Below, in pieces: positions 25,101 to 35,637 of a DNA stretch of 64,000 bases. Origin of the DNA: Polyrhizophydium stewartii. Taxonomy: Eukaryota; Chytridiomycota; Chytridiomycetes; Rhizophydiales. The position numbers were made by a program, and so were the translations under genes. The stretch spans positions 1 to 64,000 of the forward strand of contig JADGIZ010000005.1 of the NCBI GenBank assembly GCA_027604665.1, read 5' to 3'. Every line of letters starts with the position of its first letter. Within the stretch, counting starts at the first letter, position 1. The notes under the pieces were generated by a model, which saw only the letters and a list, made by a program, of their open reading frames with translations, searched no databases and was not told where the DNA came from.

Positions 25101-25916
25101 CCTTTGGCCAATCTAGCTTTGGGAAGCCGGCCCCAGCCTCAACCCCGGCCGCGCCTGCGTTTGGCCAGTCTGGTTTCGGGCAAGCTGCGGCGCCAGCCTT
25201 TGGCCAGTCGGCCTGTGGCCAGGCTGCCTCGTCGGCGGCACCGGTCTTTGGCCAATCCGGCTTTGGACAGTCGTCGACGGCGGCGCCGTCCTTTGGGCAG
25301 GCGACTTTCGGGCAGCCATCGTTCGGGCAGCCATCGTTCGGGCAGCCATCGTTTGGGCAGTCATCGTTTGGGCAGCCCTCAGTGTCTGGGACGGCTGCCG
25401 GCGCGACGCCAGGATCAGAAGGCGTTGCGTTTGGCAAGAGCTCGTTTGGTGCTGCAGCCGGCGCTGCTCCTGCGTTTGGCTCGTTCCCCAACGTGCAAGG
25501 AACGTCATCATTTGACAGCTCGTCGTTCGCTGGCGGAAACGCCCCCACGAGCTTTGCTGCGACGGCCTCGGGCTTTGGATCGGGGTGCGTCCTTCTCGGC
25601 TGAAGCGAGAATGCGCAAGTGTTGCTGACATTCTGCCATCGCGCAGCGGATTTGGAGCGTTTGCGCAGCGCGCCGAAGGGCAGCCGACCGGCTTTGGCGC
25701 TGTCTCGGCAGGCGGCGCATCGGTGTTTGGCGGCGGCGGCGCCATTGGCGGGGCCTCTGGCTCTACATTTGGAAGCTCTTCGTTCGACAAGTCCAAGACC
25801 AAGGACTCGTGAGTATATTGTGGGAGGCCTGTCGCATTCCTTTGCTTTGTCTGGCTGACAGAAGAACGCTGCGCGTGCGTTTGGGCAGGTCGGCCTTCAA
25901 GAATTTCCGCGGATGA
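19106..25916 (+). CDS. NUP214: FG nucleoporin NUP214/Nup159-like
   Basis: Cytoplasmic-face nuclear pore protein that docks the mRNA-export helicase DDX19/Dbp5. Exons: 19106..19141, 19212..19344, 19449..20268, 20350..25584, 25647..25808, 25889..25916; 2137 aa. An N-terminal beta-propeller (about residues 1-430; SNRHGFLVHG, DIDWFPRGKQLACG, VANTTAAEAGVIG, GLAVDLTS) is followed by a block of KPLFGAEPSKP repeats (about 470-617). A helical segment (about 730-960) is probably the Nup62-type trimer coil. Then come FG-poor linkers, a very acidic stretch (24060-24390) and a C-terminal FGQ/SFG domain ending in AFKNFRG. An alternative in-frame Met at 19088 would leave 2 bp to the DHX33 ATG. Nup159 versus Nup214 naming is by architecture only. 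Confidence 0.9.
25307..25380 (+). repeat. 15-bp tandem repeat encoding FGQPS units
   Basis: Four full and one partial copy of a 15-bp unit (ttcgggcagccatcg) encode SFGQP repeats in the nucleoporin FG domain. Copies 1-3 are identical at the DNA level, indicating recent slippage expansion within an otherwise diverged FG region. Confidence 0.9.
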
Positions 25917-26156
25917 CGGTCGCCCGGTCCGATGCAGGCTTCTTTTGCTCAACAACGATTCGTGTGTTTGCGACTTTGTTTTATAAGTCCCGCGAGCGGG
26001 TCTTGCAAGGATCTGATGCAGCCTAGCGCGTGACCCAAGTGCCGGGCTGCTCAGGCCGCACAAGGATTGTGGCTGAGGCTCGGTTCGTGGGACGAGGGAG
26101 GAGAAGAGAGTCCAAAAAGGGTCGATGCGGGCAGGCATAGAGAAGCCGGCACCGCG

Positions 26157-27774
26157 TCAGTGCGACGGGCCGGCGTTGGCGCCGCTTGGCAGCAGCGCCT
26201 GGGCGGCGCCGGCCTTGGTGCGGACGGCGGCCGAGTGCTGGACGGCTTCGTGGGCAAAGAAGTGCTGAGCCCAGCCGGCGAGGCCCGCACCGATGAAGTC
26301 GCCGATCCAGTAGATCCAATGGTGGCCCCAGCCCTGGCCTGAGATCAGCGTGGGGCCGAACGCGCGGGCCGGGTTGAATGCACCGCCAGAGACGGTGCCG
26401 CCGATGAGGCCCAGGAAGCCGAGGGTGAAGCCGATGGCGATGGGTGCAAAGCCTGCCTTGGTGTTGCCCGAAGTCGTCTGGTTGTGCGCGCGGGTGGGCA
26501 ATAAGGCGTTGGAAATGGTCAGCAGCGTGAGCCGTGTGGAAGAGCAAGACACGGCGTAAAGCTCACGTAGATGGTCAGGTTGTTGCCAGCACTTTCGCCC
26601 TTGTCTCCCGCGGCGACCTTGACTCCCTTGGTGTCGACTGCGCGTCACGGAGCGGGTCGAGCGGGCCTCAGCACCGGCAGCCACAAGCCGACAGCTGGTG
26701 AGTGCCCCCCAACTGACCCGTGTCAAAGGCAGTGGCAAAGATGACGTAGACAAGGATAAAGGTCAGGATGAGCTCCATGAAGAACGCCTGGGCAACGTGG
26801 GCACTTGAGTCAATGTCAACGACGAGGAAGGCCGGGATTGTGCTGGCGCTGCTGGAGCCGACGCTGGGGAAGACAGCAAAGAGGAACAGCGTCGCAAGGA
26901 CCGAGGCAAGCAGCTGGATGCCGATGAAGGCGAGGCCTTCGCGTCGCGTGCATCATCATAACGACAGTCAACCATCAGCAAGCAGAGCTGGCGGGTCTCG
27001 CAAGAGTGATCCAGGACGTCACTCACCCTTGCGGACAGACACCTTGCCTGTGATGACCGTTGCAAATGTGACGGCGGGGTTGAAATGCGCGCCAGAGACG
27101 TCCGCGAACGAGTAGATGAGTGCGACGGACGCGAGCGCCGTGCCGATAGCGCCGAGGGTCAAGTTCTCTGGCGCTGCCTGGCGGCCGTTATTGACGGCGA
27201 TGCCCTCGACAATAAACATAAAGAGGAACGTGACGAGGCCCTCGCCGAGAATGGCACGGATGAGCTAATCGGACAACCGAGGGGCCAATGCGATCGTCAG
27301 CGACGCGGGGCTCGATGGGACTGCGCGACCGCGCGACGCGTCGGGAAGCGACTTTGAGCGGGAGGGTGCGGAAGCAAGCCGCGCGCGATGCGGAGTCGAG
27401 AGCCGGCCGGCTCGCGCGCGGATCGGGAGCGTCTGCTGCGCAGCAGGCGAGGCCAACCGGCGCGGAGCAGGTCGCACGAGCTGAGGACACGCGGTGGCAG
27501 TGACGGCTGCCGGCGATGGAGACTGCGGCGACGAGCGGGCGGCGGCAGCGACAACAAACCAACGCACCACGCGCTTCTTCTCGTCCATCGTGAAGCTGAA
27601 CTCTGAGATCTCGCGGCGGATGCCGAGGTACCAGTCGTAGGGGTTCCAGCTGAAGCGCTCCTCAGGCGGCACCTCGTTGATGCCATCGAACTCCTCGACG
27701 GGGCTGGCGCCGGTCTCGACGTCGACTTGCTGGCTGCCGAGCTCGGTGAAGTTTGATTTCTTAAAGTCGGCCAT
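26157..27774 (-). CDS. Aquaporin / MIP-family channel
   Basis: Six-helix water or small-solute channel. Exons: complement 27568..27774, 27027..27264, 26718..26936, 26567..26637, 26157..26477; 351 aa, all in phase. The two half-helix motifs are intact: GAHFNPAVTF (NPA at about 131-133) and GGAFNPARAFGP (NPA about 280-282 followed by the selectivity-filter Arg). TGKVSVRKG after the first NPA is usual in the family. The N-terminal 69 residues form a cytoplasmic extension (SWNPYDWYLGI). Intron 1 is long (303 nt) and GC-rich. The short spacer before the second NPA and the absence of a glyceroporin Asp after NPA favour an orthodox water channel, but the substrate is not proven. Confidence 0.93.
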
Positions 27775-27890
27775 TGCGCGCTCGCGTGCGTGGTTGGGAG
27801 TTGCGGTCTGTTTGCTCGGGGGCCGGATTGCAGAGCGATGGGAAGGAGCAGCCGACTCCAGACAGCAGGCTTTTATTGGCCTCCGTGAAA

Positions 27891-29787
27891 TCACGTGTTC
27901 TTGCCCAGCTCGGTCTTGGCCTTGAGAGAGCGCTGTGTTGCGTACAGGAAGCCGTCGATCATGCCGGCGACTGTGAAGACGCCTCCGACGATGGCGCACA
28001 GGTCCGTGAGGAAGTGCGTGAACGGCTTGCGGAACTCCTTGTACTTGACGAGCATGGGCGAGATCTCAAAGTTGAAGAATACGCCTGCAGCGAGGGGCGG
28101 AAAAGGGTCAGCGCGAGCTGTGTGTCGCAGCGACAAGGCAGGTCGCAGGCCCTGTCGGAGCCAGCAGCAACTTGCCTGGCATCCCCGTCGGCGTCGACCC
28201 AAACGCCGGCGTGACGTCCTGCTCGTGCTCGGTCACCGAGAACTGGTTTGTAAAGATGCGCGTGCTGTTGAGGTATTCGACGTCGGTGCCGACGACCTTG
28301 ATAAAGTACTGGTACGTAAAAAACTCTTTGTCGCGGGTTAGCCGAGCGCGCGGGCCGGCCGAAGCTCGATACAGTGCAAGACTCACTCGCAGGCGGTTTC
28401 TTGTGAACATTGTCGAGCGGGTTTACAAAGTCGACCTGGTCGCCAAACGAGAGCGAGTGGATCGTGTGCTCGAAGTTGAACTGTCCGCCCTCGACGCCAA
28501 AGTCGTGCAGGTCGTGAACGTGCATGTTGTTCTGCTGGAAGCTGCGGCCCGGCGCAAAATGCAGATTCCCCTGGACCTTGTTGACCTCGACGTGGCCATG
28601 GACGTTGCAGGACTCTTTCGACTGCTCCTTGATCTTCTTGGACCAGCCCTCGCGCACACACTGCTCGATGCTGTCCGGGTCTGAGAAGGACCACCCGGCG
28701 CGCTCGTACGCAGACCGGACATCCTCGCACGAATTGCAGCAGCCACTTGCAGGCGCGACGCCGCCGTAGCAGCTGCCGCAGTACTTGGGGTCGGCTGTCT
28801 TGTCGACTGCGGTCTTGTCGATGCCAGCGTCCTTTCCGCCAAGCTCTGAGCGCGAGCGGCAGTGTCAGCGGGATCCACTTGCACGTGCGAGCTTGAGGTC
28901 CGTACCTCCGCGGTTCTTTTCGATGATGTTTCCAAACTGGTCGATTCTGGTCTTGTGCATTGAGTGCGGCAGGTTGTTCTGGTGCTCGCCTGCGACGTCC
29001 ATGACGTCGATGCTGAGCACTGCCGAAGTCGAGCATCGTCAGCAGTGCGCGACTGCAGAGCTGGCGACGGGCGGCGGCGCGCATGAGGCGTTTTCGTTCG
29101 CGCCGATGCACATGCATGGCGGTGCACGCACTGTAGCAGGGCATGTGCGGGAAGGTGATGTTGAGGTTGATGTTCATCCGCTCTTTGCGGCCTTTATCGA
29201 CCTCGAGGCTGGGCACCATCTCCTTTTGATACCAGTCGACGAACTCGGAGAAAGTCAGAAAGAGGATGAACAGCGTCGAGAGGATCGTGACTGCGGGCGG
29301 CATGGGCGAGCACGGCGGCAGTGGCGGTGGCGCGCGAGGGCGTTGTGCAGCCGTGGGCCGGCAACGGGCGGGCGGGAGACGGCGGCCGGGATCGCGCGGG
29401 CGATAGCGGGAGGCGGCAGCGCGAGGGCGTTGTGGGGCGGCGAGCGGCCGCAGCGGAACGGGCGGTCAGCAAGAGACGCCGTGCGGGCGGGCAGGCCTGC
29501 ACCTGCGCGGCGGCGGCGGCGGCGGCGGCGGCTGCACTGGCGGGCCGGCGGGCTGCAGGCGGGCGGCGCATTCCGCAATCGGCGGTGATCCAGCGCGGCC
29601 GTGGCGGCTGCGGTGGCGGCAGCAGCGGCAGCGGCGGGCACGCACCGGCGGCGCCTGTGACGGTGCGGATGCGGAAGTCGTCGAGCGGCTTTGCGTAGGC
29701 GTCGTACTTCTTGAGCGACGCAAGCACGCCGCCGCCGCCCGCGGGCGCCGGCGCGGCGGCGCTGAACCTCTGCCGGAGCTGCGACAT
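27891..29787 (-). CDS. ERGIC3: ER-Golgi cargo receptor ERGIC3/Erv46
   Basis: Membrane component of the Erv41-Erv46 retrograde receptor cycling between ER and Golgi. Exons: complement 29646..29787, 29132..29290, 28906..29019, 28387..28845, 28176..28325, 27891..28084; 405 aa (human 383). Colinear conserved blocks: YDAYAKPLDDFRIRTVTG, first membrane helix ILSTLFILFLTFSEF, FPHMPCYMLSIDVMDVAGEH, CGSCYGG and CCNSCEDVR, GWSFSDPDSIEQC, HVEVNKVQGNLHFAPGRSFQ, FTHFLTDLCAIVGGVFTVAG (second helix). Intron 1 is 355 nt and holds a CGG repeat; the last intron uses a GCAAGT donor. It is divergent from MCTS1 with 246 bp between starts. Confidence 0.95.
28085..28175 (-). other. GC-AG intron (donor GCAAGT), ERGIC3
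   Basis: It joins GMPG to VFFNFEISP exactly as the uninterrupted GLPGVFVLYELSP of human ERGIC3. Phase 1 on both sides, with GCTGACCC before the CTGCAG acceptor. Confidence 0.88.
29507..29532. repeat. (CGG)n microsatellite in ERGIC3 intron 1
   Basis: About eight uninterrupted CGG triplets. It lies inside the first intron of ERGIC3 on the minus strand. Confidence 0.8.
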
Positions 29788-30033
29788 TCGAACGGAGGGC
29801 AAAGTCGCCGCGAATGCTCCGGCGCACGCCGCCCGCTGCCGCCTCCCGCAACCGCCTGCCGCAGTGCGGATCCACCGGCAGCAGACGCCCGCCCCCGCCA
29901 ACCGCCGGCCGCAGTCCGCCGCCCGCCAGGCCAGATCCGCCCGCGCGCCGGCCGCCGCCGCCTGCCCGCCGTCCGTCGCCCTCGCGCCGCAAAATCCGCA
30001 CTGACCGTCGTCGACCCGAGCGCACAGACGGCC

Positions 30034-30838
30034 ATGTTCAGAAAGTGCGCTCGCCCGCCCCTGCCGCCGCCGTCGCTGCTGCGCGGTGCCCTCGCCCACA
30101 GCCGCCGCGCTGGAGGGCCGGCCGCTGACGCCCTCGCCTGCGCCCGCAGGTTCAACACCAAGGAGGACATTGCCGGCCAGACGCAGGTCAAGTCGTCCGT
30201 GCAGCGGTCGATCCGCACCAAGATCCTCGAGCAGTACCCGGCGCTCGAGCCGCACATCGAGGACCTGCTGCCCAAGAAGTCACCTCTGTTCCTCGTCAAG
30301 TGGTGCGCGAGCTCGCGCCGCGCCTCGCGCTGCGTTGGGCCCTCGCGGCGGCTGACACACACACCTCGCTGCTCCTCGGCCCGCAGCCTCGACCGCGTCA
30401 ACATTGTGTCGGTCAACGGGCGCTACTTGTTCTTCAACTCGTTCGACGGGCCCTTCTTCCCGACCCTGCATGTGCTCCACAAGTACCCCGACATCATGCC
30501 CAAGGTCCAGGTCGACCGCGGCGCAATCAAGTTTGTGCTCAAGGCGGCGGACATCATGTGTCCCGGCGTGACGTCGCCCGGCGGCCGCTTGCCCGACGAA
30601 AACCTGCCGTGCGACACCATCGTCGCCATCCAGGCAGAGGGCAAGGAGCACGCCGTCGCCGTCGGCATGCTCAAGATGTCTGTCAACGACATGTAGGCCG
30701 CTCGCTTGTTCCGTCTCTGCCTCATCACACCGTTCACTGACCACGCTCGCATCCAGCAAAACCACAAACAAGGGCGTCGGCATCTTGAATATCCACTTCC
30801 TCAACGACGGCCTCTGGAAGGCCATCCGCGCCATGTGA
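30034..30838 (+). CDS. MCTS1: MCTS1/Tma20, translation re-initiation factor
   Basis: PUA-domain protein that with DENR recycles 40S subunits and supports re-initiation. Exons: 30034..30044, 30150..30302, 30387..30692, 30757..30838; 183 aa (human 181). The first exon is only 11 nt (MFRK, completed across the intron). Conserved blocks: LEQYPALEPHIEDLLPKK, NIVSVNG, GPFFPTLHVLHKYP, VDRGAIKFVLKAADIMCPG, CDTIVAIQAEGKEHAVAVG, TNKGVGILNIHFLNDGLWK. It is convergent with the Rieske-DUF455 gene (56 bp between stops). Confidence 0.96.
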
Positions 30839-30894
30839 TGATGCCCGCGATGAAATAGCACGCAGATTCGGCTCTCATTCCCGCGCAGTGCGCT

Positions 30895-32505
30895 TTATTC
30901 TGCGGCCGCTGTCAGCGGCATGTAGTATCGCGAGTCCAGCCCCGCGACAAGCCGGTCGCGGTCGTTGAACGGCGGCTTGAGCAGCCTGGTTCGCAGGTGC
31001 ACATGTCAGCAGCGCGCAAGGTGCGACCATCGAGCGCACGAGCATGGCCCACCCGCGAAAGTGCTGGCGGACAAGTGCATGGAAGCGCGCGTAGCGATCC
31101 TGCCGTTCGATCGAGCACATCCAGCTGAACCAGCGCTGTCCACACGCCACGTGCGTAATCTCGTCCTCGTGTATCTTGACCAGCTTTTCGACCGACGCAG
31201 CGTCCCCCGCCCGTCGGAACTTCTCGATCGTCTGCGGGTTGACATCCAGCCCTCGCGCTTCGTGCACCCTGCAGCCGCCATCATCAGTCAGCGCCGCTCG
31301 ATGGCACGAGCAGGCAGCGTCGATTTGCGCATGGTTGTGCCTCACATGTGCACAATGGCAAGTCGCGCCGCCAGACTGTCCTTGGTGTCTGTTGCCGAGT
31401 CCCAAAGGCCGCCGTGCACCGGGAGCGCGCCAAAATGCGAGCCGAGCGCCTCCAGTCGCTCGATCAGATACGAAAAGTGGGTCGCCTCGTCCGATGCAAC
31501 CCGCACGAAATCCGAGAAGAAGCCCCAGGGCAGCGGCTCCTCAGATCCCGACTCTGGGTCGACGGCGACGCACGTTGCAAATCGCGCAATTATATCCCAG
31601 GCGAGATCAATGGCCCATTGCTCAATGTTGGCCAGCGAGTGCAGAATCGCAATGCGGCTCTCGACAGTGCCACCCTTCCCGAGCTTCTTGGCCTTTCCCG
31701 GCGCCACAAAACCCAGATCGTCGTGCCGTGCGGGCTGATCCGGCACCGCTGCGCCATTGGTCGATTGGATCTGCCGACGATGGCTCTGGTCAGACGGCGC
31801 TAGAGCTATTTGCATGTCGAGCGCCGGCTGCACCTCATCAATGGCACCCGAGCTCCACAGCTCAGCAGCCTTAAACGTCAGTGCCACCTTTTCGGCGGGA
31901 TCGGCTGTGTTGAGCACCGCGATGGCATAGTCGACAAGCGAGCGGCACTCGCCCTCAGCCGCATTCGGGGCATTGCGAGTTGCCGTGCCGCTGGCAGGCT
32001 CTGCCTTGCCGACCGCGTTGGGCCGCCGCTCGGAAACTGGCGCCGCAATCCGTCAGAGATCGCAGCCGCAACCGGCATGGCTGCAGAGCACCTCACCATC
32101 AAAGAAGCGCACGTCAGCGACAACAGGAAGCCGCTTGTGGTCAATGGTCACAGAGCCATCGGGGAGGATGTCGGCAGTGGGCGTCTCGGCGCACAGCGCA
32201 TCGGTCGTGCTGCAGCTGCCGTCTGCGAGGGCGAAGCGGAACTCGTGCCATGGGCACACAATCGCGGCATGCGGGCCGCCGAGGTCCTCGATGTCGCCGA
32301 GGTGCAGCGGCCCGCCCGAGTGCGGGCACGTCGCCTCGATGGCATGCACCGTTGCGCCGTGCGGGGCCGCCGCACCAGGCGCCGCGACAACCACAAAGTC
32401 GACGGCACCGCCGCTGCCTCCCTCGCTGCGCGCGAGCCGCACCAGCGCCCGCCGCCAGCCGCCGTCCGCCGCCCGGAAGTCGTCGATGCTGCCGATGCGA
32501 GCCAT
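30895..32505 (-). CDS. Rieske [2Fe-2S]-DUF455 ferritin-like fusion protein
   Basis: Exons: complement 32097..32505, 31346..32036, 31053..31268, 30895..30985; 468 aa, every junction in phase. Residues 1-135 form a Rieske domain with ligand pairs C60-P-H62 (CPHSGGPL) and C84-P-W-H87 (CPWHEFRF). Residues about 165-468 are a DUF455 (PF04305) four-helix ferritin-like domain: LNTADPAEKVALT, an E near 275 in ANIEQWAIDL, E320xxH (SDEATHFSYL), E370 in VHEARGLD and E403xxH (HEDEITHV). That is the two-Glu plus two-ExxH pattern of carboxylate-bridged di-iron enzymes. DUF455 is related to the MiaE-type hydroxylases. The fusion suggests a self-contained electron donor plus oxygenase (inference); the substrate is unknown. 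It is divergent from NDC80 with 205 bp between starts. Confidence 0.88.
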
Positions 32506-32710
32506 CCGGGTTGTCGCCGGGCAGCCGAAACCAAAGATCGCAGCGCGCCGCGCCCTCAGGTCGCGAGGGCCGACTTTCGGACACGGCAGCACGCCGGCGC
32601 CTGCTGCTCCAGCGCAACCCGCCCGCAGCCGGCTCCAGCAGCGACTCGGCCAGCACGCCCCAGCCGTACCACACCTGCAGTAGCACCCGAAACAACCAAA
32701 CACAGCAACA

Positions 32711-35258
32711 ATGTCGCGCATGTCGCTCGCCAGCGGCCTCGCACCCGCTGGCGCACCTCCCGGCCAGAGCGGCCATCGCATGTCGATGCTCCCGAACCCG
32801 TCGATGCGCGCCGCGCCGCAGCCGGCCGCCAAGGGACCCGGCGTCCTCGCAGACGGGATGGCGTCCCTATCACTGGGCAGCGGCGCCGGCCCGCGCGCGT
32901 CGGACGTGCGCCGCTCGTCCAGCATCGGCGGCGCGGGCATGGGCATGGGCGTCGGCGGGATGGCCATGATGGCCGGCATGCCCGGCATGCCCGGCGGCCG
33001 CCCCAGCATGACGGGCTGCCCCAGCATGACGGGCAGGCCCTCGTTTGCCGGCAACGTGACGTCGCTCAAGTCTGACCCGCGTCCGATCAAGGACAAGCAA
33101 TGGCAGGCCAAGGCGATCCGCGATCTTGTGTCGTTCCTCGCCAGCTGCAACTGCCCCGTGCCCGTGTCCGAGAAGAAGCTCAAGTCGCCGGCGTCCAAAG
33201 ACTTTGCCGACATCTTCCGCTTCATGTACAAGTTGCTCGAGCCCAACCACACGTTCAAGGGCAAGCTCGAGGAGGAGCTTCTGCCGCTGCTCAAGACGCT
33301 CCGGTGCGTGCTCACGTCTGCGCGCGCGCTGTCCGCTCCGTGGCATGCAGGCTGATGGCCTCTCGCTCCCCAGGTACCCGTTTGCGGATCAGATCAACAA
33401 GTCGCAGCTGTACTCGATCGGATCGCCGCACGCATGGCCGACTTTCCTCGCCATCCTGCACTGGATGATGGAGACAATCAACGCAAGTCCTGCCCAACTC
33501 GCGCTGGTGCGCTGTTCTCTATGCGCGATGCTGACGCAGCTTCCCGCCAGTGCTGCCAAATGTTTGCGAACCAGAGCGACCTCGAGAACACGGACGACCC
33601 CGACAAGAAACCCGAGAAGCTATTCTATGACTACGTCATCAATGCATATGTCTCGTTCCTCCAAGGCACCGACGACTTTGATTCGATCGACCAAGACCTG
33701 ATGCAGATCTTTGGTGCGCAGCCCGCGACACTTGCTTCCTGGCGTGCTTCACTTTTGCTTACATCGAAACTTGCCACGATTTTTAGCGCGCAAGAACGAG
33801 GCCACGATCCGCGACGTTGACCGCCTGCGCCGAGAGCAGCAGGCGCTTGAGGACGAGCTTGCCGCCTTGTCGCACGGCCAGGTGACAAGCGGCGGCTATG
33901 CCACGTTCGCCTCGATCCCGATGCTGACCTGCGTGGCGCTGCTCTTTAGTCGCCGGTTGAGATCTTGCGACACGAGAACGGCGTCCTCGAGGGCGACAGG
34001 GAAAAGTTCCGCAACTACATTTCGCACATCGAAGCCAAGCAGCAGAAGCTCGAAGACGGCTTGCTCGCGCTCAAGCAGGAGATTGACCTGCAAGGCAAGC
34101 TCGAAGCAGCGATCGCTGAACAGGCTCGCTGGACAGCATTGAGCGCTGACGCGCTGCAGAGGAGGAAATCGCCCGCATCACGGCCGAAAAGACCGAGCTG
34201 CAGCAGATCATTGATGCACAGGAGATTTCGCCTGCCGACCTCGACCGCATGAACGCTGAGCGCGACCAGCTTGCGCTGTCGCTGCAAGTCGTCTCAAACA
34301 AGCTTGACGCAGCAAACAAGATTGTGTGGGAGAAGGAGATTGCGCTTCAAAAGAAAATGGACCAGGTGCGACTTCTATTGGCGCTCGGTGTGTTACTGCC
34401 TGTCATGTCGCGGTGCTGACACATGCCCACGCCTCTGCAGCTCGAAAAGGTTGTCCAGGAATACAACTCGCTCGCATTCAAGCTTGGCTTTATCGGCTCG
34501 CGCTCCAAGGACTTTGCGCATGTGTCGCAGGAGCTGGAGATCTATGTGCAGGCGGACTCGCTCGAGCGCATGACGTCCGTGGATCTGCGCGGTGCCGTCA
34601 AGCCCACGCTTGCCAAGCTCCGCGAAAAGTACAACGCAACCGTACATCGCGCGCAGGACGACATGCTCGGTCTCCAGGAAACGCTGGACCAGCTCACCTG
34701 GACTCAGACGCAGAAAGAGGAAGAGCTCCTGATGCTGACCAGCCGCATCAACTTCTTGAACACGCGATATGTGCAGGAGAAGGAGGTGCGAATCTGAGGC
34801 TCCTTCGGCGCTATATGCCCACAGTGCTGCTCTTTCATGTGCTGACGATGCCCCACGCAGCACGTCTCGATGACGACGGCCGCGCTCAACGAAGAAATTG
34901 AGCAGTTTGAGCGCCAGATCCAGAAGCTCAAGATCGAGGCAAACGGCCTGCTCATTGCATCTCAGCAGAAGGCGCAACGAGTAACACTCGAGTGAGTTGG
35001 TTTTGGTCGGGGACGGCATGCGTCGGCTTGTGGGACGCTGACCTTTTGCGCAGGTACGAGGAGCTCTCGCGTCAGTACTCTGAGCAAAAGGAAAAGGCAC
35101 TCAGCCTGTTTGTGCGCAGCCTGCAGGACGTGTTTTCGATGGAGCAGCACGCGAGCCAGTCGGTTGCGGAACTGATTCAGATTGGCAGCGCGCAACTGCA
35201 GGAGGCCACGGACGAGAACGCCTTCACGATTGCGTCGACTGCGACGCTCGATGCCTGA
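32711..35258 (+). CDS. NDC80: Kinetochore protein NDC80/HEC1
   Basis: Microtubule-binding subunit of the NDC80 complex. Exons: 32711..33303, 33374..33506, 33551..33713, 33787..33881, 33950..34094, 34160..34365, 34441..34785, 34861..34991, 35054..35258; 671 aa (human 642). A Met/Gly/Ser-rich positively charged N-terminal tail precedes the calponin-homology domain (RPIKDKQWQAKAIRDLVSFL, FKGKLEEELLPLLKTLRYPF, LYSIGSPHAWPTFLAILHWM). A long coiled coil with DAQEISPADLDRMNAERDQL then aligns with the human NQKYSVADIERINHERNEL region. Intron 5 has a GC donor with no GT available. Exon 2 could instead end at 33476 with a GCAAGT donor; both choices keep the frame. Confidence 0.95.
34095..34159 (+). other. 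GC-AG intron (donor GCAAGC), NDC80
   Basis: The 75 bases around this intron contain no GT dinucleotide at all, so a GT donor is impossible. The chosen donor restores EIDLQEEEIARITAEK, matching the NDC80 coiled coil. CGCTGAC precedes the CTGCAG acceptor. Confidence 0.9.
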
Positions 35259-35637
35259 AATCTCTGTCGATGCCTGCGTTCATCCCTCACACCCACATCC
35301 ATGCTTCCCTTTGAACTTTGTGCATCCGCCCTGCGCCCGCCCGCCGAGACAGAACCAACAGAGAGCGCTTGATTGCACACTTGCATCTGTCCTGGTCCAG
35401 ACGTCCGCATCTGCAGCTGCATCCCTGCCCACTTCTGCATCTGGGCCGATGAGCGCAGCCGCGAAACAAAAGGCAGTGATTTCCGCGCTGAGCAGCCGCG
35501 ACAACTCGTGTGCAGCGCTGGCGGCCGCACGCACGACAGCGACCACGAGCGCCAGAGCCGCCGCGCCCGCCTGCACCTGCCCGCGCCTGCTCTCTCTGCC
35601 CGCCCAAGCACGCACGCACGCACGCACCTGCACGGCC
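35259..35637. other. Intergenic between NDC80 and the MT-A70 gene
   Basis: 379 bp between two genes on the plus strand, probably the MT-A70 promoter. It contains a run of repeated acgc/cgca (near 35610-35630). No gene recognised. Confidence 0.5.

Noticed and set aside
33477..33550. GCAAGT donor for NDC80 intron 2
   Set aside because: A GTGCGC donor 30 nt downstream is in the same phase and is the commoner donor type here; both keep the frame, so the GT option was preferred.
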